A stretch of 64,000 nt of DNA from Actinomycetota bacterium. GTDB taxonomy: Bacteria > Actinomycetota > Acidimicrobiia > Acidimicrobiales > Aldehydirespiratoraceae. The position numbers and the translations under genes are program-made. The stretch is taken from positions 25,857 to 89,856 of the forward strand of contig JAPOHW010000014.1 in the NCBI GenBank assembly GCA_029979265.1. The letters run 5' to 3'. The notes under the pieces were generated by a model. The model saw nothing but the letters and a program-made list of their open reading frames with translations, did not search any database and was not told the origin of the DNA. Below are positions 58,240 to 64,000 of the stretch, piece by piece (position 1 is the first letter of the stretch; every line of letters starts with the position of its first letter).

Positions 58240-59123
58240 CCCTTCCCGTGACCGGCGTCTCGCCCGAGCAGGGCGATCTCGGGCCGCCGGGCCGTCAGGC
58301 CCTGCGTCTGTTCATCCGCAACAAGGCGGCGGTGTTCGGCCTGGTCCTGCTGGCTGCCATCGTCTTCATGACCCTGTTCGGCTCGTTCTTCTACGACCAG
58401 GACCCGAGCCGGATCATCGCTCGCCCGCTGCAGGGGCCCGGTGAGGGCGACGCACCTGCGCTCGGTACCGACTATCTGGGTCGCGATGTGCTGGCCGGCG
58501 TGGTGAACGGCGGGTCGACCAGCCTCACGGTTGCGCTGGTGGCGGTGTTGCTCGTGGCGGTGATCGGCGTGAGCCTTGGGGCGATCTCCGGTTACTACGG
58601 GGGCTGGATCGATGTTGCGCTGATGCGCGTGACCGAGTTGTTCCAGGTGCTCCCTGCCCTGCTGTTCGCCATGGTGATCGTTGCCCTCTTCGAGCCGAGC
58701 ACTCGGTCGGTGGCGATCGCGATCGGTCTTGCGTCGTGGCCCCAGACGGCCCGCCTGACCCGAGCCGAGTTCCTGCGGCTCAAGAATCTCGAGTTCGTGA
58801 AAGCCGCCCGGGCCAGCGGGGCCAGCGACTTCCGGATCATCTGGCGGGTGATCTTCCCCAACGCGCTCCCGCCGTTGATCGTGTCGATCACGCTGATCAT
58901 GGGGGCCGCGATCCTGTTCGAGTCGGGGCTTGCCTTTCTCGGTCTCGGAGACCCGAACTCCCAGAGTTGGGGTCTGATGATCGGCTTGAGCCGGCAGACG
59001 TTCCTCAACGGCTGGTGGACGGTGACGTTCCCCGGTATGGCGATCTTCGCCACCGTGCTCAGCTTCAGTCTGATCGGCGACGGTCTGCAGGACGCGTTCA
59101 ACCCGAAGCTGCGAGGGCGCTGA
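58236..59123 (+). CDS. Peptide-type ABC transporter permease (DppC-like)
   Basis: 295 aa. Short cytoplasmic N-terminus, then about six membrane segments. L-G-T-D-Y-L-G-R-D-V-L is the DppC mark, and the EAA loop is V-K-A-A-R-A-S-G-A-S with I-F-P-N-A-L-P-P. It pairs with the preceding permease. TGATG joins it to the first ATPase gene. Confidence 0.93.
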   Translation: MTLPVTGVSPEQGDLGPPGRQALRLFIRNKAAVFGLVLLAAIVFMTLFGSFFYDQDPSRIIARPLQGPGEGDAPALGTDYLGRDVLAGVVNGGSTSLTVALVAVLLVAVIGVSLGAISGYYGGWIDVALMRVTELFQVLPALLFAMVIVALFEPSTRSVAIAIGLASWPQTARLTRAEFLRLKNLEFVKAARASGASDFRIIWRVIFPNALPPLIVSITLIMGAAILFESGLAFLGLGDPNSQSWGLMIGLSRQTFLNGWWTVTFPGMAIFATVLSFSLIGDGLQDAFNPKLRGR

Positions 59124-59974
59124 TGGAGCCGCTGCTCAGCGTTCGCGGTCTCACGGTCACGTTCGGTTCGTTCACTGCGGTGGAGGACGTGTCCTTCGAC
59201 ATCCATGCCGGGCAGACCCTTGCTGTCGTCGGCGAGTCGGGATCGGGAAAATCGGTCACCGCGCTGTCGATCATGCGACTCGTCGAACTCGGGACCCGGG
59301 GCAAGATCGAGCGCGGCGAGATTCTGTTCCGCACCCCGGACGGCGACATGATCGATCTGGTCCAGCAGTCCGAGGATGCGATGCGGGCCATTCGGGGCAA
59401 CCAGATCTCGATGATTTTCCAGGAGCCGCTCACCAGCCTCAACCCGGTCTACTCGGTGGGCGACCAGGTCGCTGAGGCCGTGATCCTGCATCAGGGTCTC
59501 GACAAGGACGCGGCGAACGAACGAGTGCTCGAGATGTTTCGGCTTGTCCGTATTCCCGAGGCCGAGAAGCGGATGGCCCAGTTCCCCCACGAAATGTCGG
59601 GCGGTATGCGCCAGCGGGTGATGATCGCCATGGCGTTGTCGTGTGACCCGAAGGTCTTGATCGCCGACGAGCCGACCACTGCACTCGATGTGACCATCCA
59701 GGCCCAGATCCTCGGCTTGATGCGTGACCTGCGGGAGCAGACCGGTGCTGCGGTGCTGATCATCACCCACGACATGGGTGTGGTCGCCGAGGTCGCCGAC
59801 GATGTGGTTGTCATGAACCGGGCGAGGGTCGTCGAGCGCGGTTCGGCAACGCAAATCTTCGAGTCGGCCGCCGAGCCCTACACGAAAGCGCTACTGGCGT
59901 CGGTGCCGCGGCTCGGGTCGATGGCCGGTCGCGACGAACCAGCGCCGTTCGATCTTGTCGAGTATCAGTCGTGA
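59123..59974 (+). CDS. Peptide-type ABC transporter ATPase (DppD-like)
   Basis: 283 aa. Walker [10 protein letters not shown]-loop [11 protein letters not shown], signature M-S-G-G-M-R-Q-R-V, Walker [12 protein letters not shown], switch T-H-D. The start codon overlaps the permease stop by one base. It lacks the usual extended C-terminal cysteine region of Dpp/Opp ATPases, ending soon after A-S-V-P-R-L. Confidence 0.92.
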   Translation: MEPLLSVRGLTVTFGSFTAVEDVSFDIHAGQTLAVVGESGSGKSVTALSIMRLVELGTRGKIERGEILFRTPDGDMIDLVQQSEDAMRAIRGNQISMIFQEPLTSLNPVYSVGDQVAEAVILHQGLDKDAANERVLEMFRLVRIPEAEKRMAQFPHEMSGGMRQRVMIAMALSCDPKVLIADEPTTALDVTIQAQILGLMRDLREQTGAAVLIITHDMGVVAEVADDVVVMNRARVVERGSATQIFESAAEPYTKALLASVPRLGSMAGRDEPAPFDLVEYQS

Positions 59975-60870
59975 GCCCGCTCGTCGAGGTACGGGACCTC
60001 TGCAAGCACTTTCCGGTCGGCGCCGGTGCCACGGTGTACGCCGTCGAGGGAGTGTCGCTCGAGGTCGGGCGGGGGGAGACGCTCGCCGTTGTCGGTGAGA
60101 GCGGCTGTGGCAAGTCGACGCTCGCCCACACGATGATTCGCCTTCACGATCCGACCAGCGGTCAGGTCGTGCTCGATGGGGTCGACATCTCCACCCTCGG
60201 CAACCGGGCGTTGCGCGAACACCGTCGCAAGATGCAGATCATCTTCCAAGACCCGTTCGCCAGCCTCGACCCGCGTCGTCCGGTAGGTCGGGCCGTCGCC
60301 GAACCGCTGCTGATCCACGGGTTGGCGACGGGGTCCGAGGCCGAAGATCTCGTGGCCGACCTGTTCGTCAAGGTCGGGCTCGAAGCCGACATGATGCGCC
60401 AGTATCCGCACCAGTTCTCCGGTGGTCAGCGCCAGCGGGTCTGCATCGCTCGGGCGCTCGCCACCAACCCGCAGCTCGTGATCGCCGACGAGGCGGTGTC
60501 GGCGCTCGACGTGTCGATCCAGGCGCAGGTCATCAATCTGATGATGGGACTCCAGGACGAGCTGGGGCTCAGCTATCTGTTCATCAGCCACGACCTTGCC
60601 GTCGTCGAGCGGATGAGCCACCGGGTCGCAGTGATGTACCTCGGCCAGATCGTCGAGATCGGTCCGCGGCGGGCCATCTTCGAGAACCCGCAGCACTCCT
60701 ACACGCAGCGTCTGCTCGACGCCGTGCCGATCGCCGATCCGCGGGCGCGCCGCGATCGCCCGCTGCTCACCGACGAGATTCCGTCACCGGTGTGGCCAGC
60801 CGGCACCTCCCCGGACCGGGTCGTCATGCGCGAGGTCGTTCCCGGCCATCTGGTCGCCGAAGAAGCCTGA
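59971..60870 (+). CDS. Peptide-type ABC transporter ATPase (DppF-like)
   Basis: 299 aa. Walker A G-E-S-G-C-G-K-S-T, Q-loop I-F-Q-D-P-F-A-S-L-D-P-R, signature F-S-G-G-Q-R-Q-R-V-C-I, Walker B I-A-D-E-A-V-S-A-L-D-V (Ala for Pro after DE, fairly common in this group), and the C-terminal oligopeptide-transporter region D-A-V-P-I-A-D-P. It completes the operon and is convergent with the second COG0523 gene, 15 bp apart. Confidence 0.92.
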   Translation: MSPLVEVRDLCKHFPVGAGATVYAVEGVSLEVGRGETLAVVGESGCGKSTLAHTMIRLHDPTSGQVVLDGVDISTLGNRALREHRRKMQIIFQDPFASLDPRRPVGRAVAEPLLIHGLATGSEAEDLVADLFVKVGLEADMMRQYPHQFSGGQRQRVCIARALATNPQLVIADEAVSALDVSIQAQVINLMMGLQDELGLSYLFISHDLAVVERMSHRVAVMYLGQIVEIGPRRAIFENPQHSYTQRLLDAVPIADPRARRDRPLLTDEIPSPVWPAGTSPDRVVMREVVPGHLVAEEA

Positions 60871-60885
60871 GCCACTGGGAAGGGT

Positions 60886-61758
60886 TCAGGGGCCGACGAG
60901 CCCGTCGAGGGCGTGGACCGCAGCCGACACCTCGGCCTCGTTGCTGCCGATCAGGACGAGTGTGCCGAGGGCACGGTCGGCGATCGGGGTGAGCTCGACC
61001 CGGTCACCGGCGAGGTGCACGAGCAGGGTGCCGTCGGCGGTGGCGAGTGTGCCCTTGGCCCGCAGCAGGCCGCAGTGTTCGAGTATCGCTGCGAGCTCGG
61101 CCCGGTCGCAGTGACCACCCGCCCGCCAGGTGCGGGTGACGATGCCGTCGATGGGTGGTGCCGGGGTGTACCCAGCCCGGTCGGCTGGTTGGTGGGCCCC
61201 GAGTACGACGTGGCGAATCCAGTCAGGATCGGCGCTCGCCTCGACGACCGGGGCGGTGGTGACGGCTCGGATCGATAACAGCCCGGCGGCAGCCGCAGCC
61301 GGATCGAGCAGGTCGAGCTTCGTGGCGACCACGAGGTCGGCGCCGGTGACCTGGGCCCGCACGAGCGGGCCGTACGGATCGCTGCCGGCGCGGTGCGCAA
61401 AGGTTGCGGCGTCGGCAAGGGTGATGACGGCGTCGAGTGGAACCCGTCGCCGGTCGCCGTAGGCCGCGACCTGTGCCGGGTCGGCCACCCCGCTCGCTTC
61501 GATCACGATCCGTTCCGGTGCCGGGTTACGCAGGGTCAACTCGCGCAGGGTGAGGGCAAGACTCTGCCCGATCGAACAGCACACGCAGCCGTTGGTGAGT
61601 TCGACGATCTCGTCGTCGTCGGCACCGATCAGCGCTGCGTCGATGTTGATCTCGCCGATGTCGTTGACGACGACGGCGATGCGTTGGTCGGCGTGGGCGA
61701 GCATGCGGTTGAGCAGCGTCGTCTTGCCGGCACCGAGCCAGCCACCGAGCACGGTCAT
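60886..61758 (-). CDS. COG0523/CobW-family GTPase (second copy)
   Basis: 290 aa from the ATG at 61758; a TTG at 61782 would add M-A-D-R-P-P-I-P and overlap the amidohydrolase stop. P-loop G-G-W-L-G-A-G-K-T, C-x-C-C in N-G-C-V-C-C-S, and the GTP motif T-K-L-D. The switch region V-V-N-D-I-G-E-I-N-I-D matches the first copy. Unlike the first copy it lacks the His-rich loop. It is coupled to its amidohydrolase just as at 53.7 kb, so the pair is duplicated and not chance neighbours. Confidence 0.9.
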   Translation of the reverse strand: MTVLGGWLGAGKTTLLNRMLAHADQRIAVVVNDIGEINIDAALIGADDDEIVELTNGCVCCSIGQSLALTLRELTLRNPAPERIVIEASGVADPAQVAAYGDRRRVPLDAVITLADAATFAHRAGSDPYGPLVRAQVTGADLVVATKLDLLDPAAAAAGLLSIRAVTTAPVVEASADPDWIRHVVLGAHQPADRAGYTPAPPIDGIVTRTWRAGGHCDRAELAAILEHCGLLRAKGTLATADGTLLVHLAGDRVELTPIADRALGTLVLIGSNEAEVSAAVHALDGLVGP

Positions 61759-61774
61759 CGGGATCGGCGGGCGA

Positions 61775-63412
61775 TCAGCCAAGCGGATGGACCTCGCCGC
61801 CGACGATCGTGGCGACGATCGCAATGTCGGCCAGTCCATCGGCACCGACCTCGTAGGGGTCGGCGCCGAGGACGGTCACGTCGGCGAGCTTGCCGGCGGC
61901 GAGCGAGCCGATCTCGTGATCGAGCCGCAGCTGGTAGGCAGCGTCGATGGTGATCGACCGCAGGGCCGCGTCGAGGGAGAGTCGTTCGGGCGCACCCATC
62001 ACGGTCCCGCCCCGGGTTCGCCGGGTGGCGCAGGCCTGGGCTGCGAGCAGCGGTGCAGCAGGACCCATCGGCAGGTCGGAGTGCAGCGACACGGATACGC
62101 CGGCCCGTTCGGCTGCGCCGAGCCGGGTCATCTGTGCTGCCCGTTCGGTGCCGAGCCACTCGTCGGCGAAGCGGTCGCCGAATTGGTACAGGTAGTAGCC
62201 GTTGGCGCTGATCTCGACGCCGAGGGCCTTGATGCGACGCATTTGGGCCTGGGTCGAGATCCCAAAGTGATGCAGCGTGGTGCGGTGGTCGAACCGGGGG
62301 TGTGCGTGCAGCAGCGTCTCCACTGCGTCGAGGCTGGCGCCGACGCCGACATCACCGTTGCAATGGATGTGCAGGTCGTAGCCGGCTTCCCAGAACGGTT
62401 GCATCTGGTGCACGAGTCGGTCGGGTTCGGTGAGCCACGCGCCTTGATGACCGTCGATGTAGCCCGGTTCGCCGAGCACCATCAGCTGGGCGATGAACGC
62501 GCCGTCGGCGAGGATCTTGGCCGCCTTCACGAACGAGATCCGATCATTGCCTCGTTCGCGCACCCACGACTCGAGCTGTTCGATGGTGTCGGCCGCCCAG
62601 CGGCCCTTCGCCGCTGCGATCTGCGGCATCAGATAGGTGCGAAACGGGGTCTCTGCTCCACCGAGCACGGCGTCGTAGGTGTCGTAGTCCTGGTCGTACC
62701 CGCCGATGCCGAACCCGGCGTCGCACATCGCGGTGATCCCGCCTCGGTGCACCAGCGTGCGCACGTCGGCCAGTGCGGTTTCGTACCCTCCGTTGCCGAG
62801 GAGGTGGGGGTTGAGGGTGCGTAGCGCCCACACCATGCCGCTTTCGTACATGCGGCCCGCCTCGAGGTCGATGTGCGGATCCCATGCCGCACCCTCGGCG
62901 GCGTCGAGCCACCTCAGGCCCGCGCTGTTGGCCCGCACTTCGTGAAACGAGCGTTGCCACAGCACGATCGGTCGATCGGTGCTGATGGCGTCGAGATCGC
63001 TGCGTTCAATCCAGCCGTGGTACTGGGCGTGATAGCCGAAGATCACGAGCGGCTCGTCGGCCGGCTTCGATGTGTGGAGGTCGCCGACCCGGGCGAGGAA
63101 CTCGTCCTTGCCTTCTGGTGCGTCGATGCGTCCGCTCGGCAGGTCCCACGGTTCTGGGGGGAGCCAGTCGCAGTTGAGCAGGATCGCCATCAGGCTCGGG
63201 TGGATGTGGGGGTCGATCAGCCCGGCGATCATCACCCGGTTGGCGAACCGGTCGTCGACGGCGTGTTCGTGATGACGAAGCCAGGGCTGGAGCGACTCGA
63301 GCGTGCCGACCTCGACGATCCGGCCGTCGCGCACGGCGATCGCGGTTGCGTCGGGGAGCGACTCGTCCATGGTGATGATCCGGCGTGCGGTGAAGACGGT
63401 GATCTCACTCAT
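61775..63412 (-). CDS. Amidohydrolase family protein (YtcJ-like, second copy)
   Basis: 545 aa. Motifs: L-I-D-P-H-I-H-P-S (HxH), V-K-A-A-K-I-L-A-D-G-A-F, H-I-H-C-N-G-D and S-L-H-S-D-L-P-M-G-P. Same family as the 554-aa protein at 53.7 kb but clearly diverged. It is followed by its own COG0523 gene. The ATG at 63412 has no clear SD or -10. It is divergent from the Lhr-type helicase gene. Substrate unknown; the transporter operon between the two pairs suggests an imported amide, N-acyl or cyclic compound. Confidence 0.9.
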   Translation of the reverse strand: MSEITVFTARRIITMDESLPDATAIAVRDGRIVEVGTLESLQPWLRHHEHAVDDRFANRVMIAGLIDPHIHPSLMAILLNCDWLPPEPWDLPSGRIDAPEGKDEFLARVGDLHTSKPADEPLVIFGYHAQYHGWIERSDLDAISTDRPIVLWQRSFHEVRANSAGLRWLDAAEGAAWDPHIDLEAGRMYESGMVWALRTLNPHLLGNGGYETALADVRTLVHRGGITAMCDAGFGIGGYDQDYDTYDAVLGGAETPFRTYLMPQIAAAKGRWAADTIEQLESWVRERGNDRISFVKAAKILADGAFIAQLMVLGEPGYIDGHQGAWLTEPDRLVHQMQPFWEAGYDLHIHCNGDVGVGASLDAVETLLHAHPRFDHRTTLHHFGISTQAQMRRIKALGVEISANGYYLYQFGDRFADEWLGTERAAQMTRLGAAERAGVSVSLHSDLPMGPAAPLLAAQACATRRTRGGTVMGAPERLSLDAALRSITIDAAYQLRLDHEIGSLAAGKLADVTVLGADPYEVGADGLADIAIVATIVGGEVHPLG

Positions 63413-63467
63413 CGTGGACCCATCGTGACACGCGAAATCCCGACGGGACGGTGTCGCCGGGGATCGG

Positions 63468-63473
63468 TAGCGT
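63468..63473 (+). promoter_or_regulatory. Leaderless -10 box of the helicase gene
   Basis: TAGCGT ends six bases before the ATG at 63480, matching the spacing seen at about a dozen other genes in the window. Confidence 0.5.
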
Positions 63474-63479
63474 GCTGCC

Positions 63480-64000
63480 ATGGTCGATCCGTTGGCGCCG
63501 TTCGCCGAACCGGTCCGCAACTGGTTCGCGTCGACTTTTCGCGAACCCACACCGCCGCAGCAGCAGGGGTGGCCGGCGATCGCAAGCGGCGACCACACCC
63601 TGATCCTCGCACCCACCGGCACGGGCAAGACGCTGTCGGCGTTTCTGTGGGCGCTCAACCGGCTTGCGGTCGACCCGGTGCCCGACGATCCGCTCGCTCG
63701 GACCCGGGTCGTCTATCTGTCACCCCTGCGGGCGTTGGCCGTCGACGTCGAGAAGAACCTGCGGGCCCCGCTGCAGGGCATCGGGTTCGCAGCCGAGCGC
63801 CTCGGCACCCCCGTCCACACCCCGACGGTCGGGATCCGAACCGGTGACACCTCCGCGGCCGACCGGCGCCGGCTGGTCCGTACGCCGCCCGACATCCTGA
63901 TCACCACACCCGAGTCGCTCTATCTGATGTTGACCTCGCGTGCTCGGGAGACCCTCGCCAACGTCGAGGCGGTGATCATCGACGAGATCCATGCGATGGC
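63480..64000 (+). CDS. Lhr-family ATP-dependent helicase (5' part; runs off the window)
   Basis: About 173 codons are visible. Q-motif region P-T-P-P-Q-Q-Q-G-W-P-A-I, motif I A-P-T-G-T-G-K-T, motif Ia S-P-L-R-A-L, motif Ib T-T-P-E-S-L-Y and motif II D-E-I-H. The order and wording match Lhr (large helicase-related) proteins, 3'-5' helicases that unwind RNA-DNA hybrids in DNA repair. Complete Lhr is about 1500 aa, so only the first RecA-like domain begins here. Confidence 0.9.
   Translation, partial: MVDPLAPFAEPVRNWFASTFREPTPPQQQGWPAIASGDHTLILAPTGTGKTLSAFLWALNRLAVDPVPDDPLARTRVVYLSPLRALAVDVEKNLRAPLQGIGFAAERLGTPVHTPTVGIRTGDTSAADRRRLVRTPPDILITTPESLYLMLTSRARETLANVEAVIIDEIHAM

Noticed and set aside
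1..64000. tRNA, rRNA, CRISPR arrays, insertion sequences or prophage
   Set aside because: No cloverleaf-like gene, regularly spaced repeats, transposase, integrase or phage structural genes were seen; gene content and codon use look uniform.

Overview
The window is about 64 kb of high-GC DNA packed with genes. It has at most a few hundred bases of non-coding DNA in any one place, and no rRNA, tRNA, CRISPR array or insertion sequence was seen. Several traits point to a Gram-positive-type actinobacterium, most likely of the class Acidimicrobiia (Ilumatobacter-like). This assignment is inferred from protein flavour and was not tested by a search. The traits are: many GTG starts; many leaderless genes with a TANNNT -10 hexamer 6-8 bases before the start codon; lipoproteins with AAACG lipoboxes and acidic linkers; a DtxR-type iron regulator; ChdC/HemQ and CgoX/HemY haem enzymes; an RNA polymerase-recycling HelD; and a PAC2 protein.

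Layout. 0-6.5 kb: an LLM flavin oxidoreductase, fdhD, an arginase/agmatinase, a polar amino-acid ABC transporter and DDAH, which together look like arginine or methylarginine uptake and breakdown. 5.8-11.6 kb: a sulfotransferase-like protein, a class IV aminotransferase, PutA and a divergent PAS-AraC regulator with tandem operator-like repeats. 11.6 kb: coproheme decarboxylase. 12.4-18.4 kb: a complete branched-chain amino-acid ABC transporter (livJHMGF). 18.4-24.9 kb: a ThDP enzyme, an SDR dehydrogenase, an AhpD-like protein with an in-frame TGA read here as selenocysteine, an ornithine-cyclodeaminase-family reductase, a two-subunit aconitase X (probable cis-3-hydroxyproline dehydratase) and two unknown small genes. 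25-28.6 kb: amt and glnD. 28.6-34.9 kb: Nudix hydrolase, alpha/beta hydrolase, PAC2, GNAT, a sugar-dehydrogenase-like lipoprotein, TesB, GtrA and a methyltransferase. 35-38 kb: a three-gene glycosyltransferase/methyltransferase/six-hairpin protein operon. 38-44 kb: dtd, lnt, an Rpf-like lipoprotein, hemY-hemE and an M23-like lipoprotein. 44-48 kb: patatin, HelD and a sucrase/ferredoxin-like protein. 48-52.8 kb: an iron-type ABC transporter with a DtxR box and a DtxR regulator. 52.8-63.4 kb: a peptide-type ABC operon flanked on both sides by an amidohydrolase plus COG0523 GTPase pair. 63.5 kb to the end: the start of an Lhr helicase.

Togetherness. Much of the window is amino-acid scavenging. 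Three nitrogen-compound importers (polar amino acid, branched-chain, peptide-type) sit with arginine, proline and hydroxyproline catabolism and with ammonium uptake and PII control (amt, glnD). The hydroxyproline dehydratase and the putative pyrroline-2-carboxylate reductase would make L-proline, which PutA oxidises to glutamate.

The most striking item is the AhpD-like gene at 20897-21478. A TGA codon replaces the second cysteine of its redox CxxC motif. Directly downstream is a bacterial SECIS-like hairpin with a GGTCT loop at 18-nt spacing. No selA, selB, selC or selD is in the window, so the selenocysteine reading depends on those genes being elsewhere in the genome.
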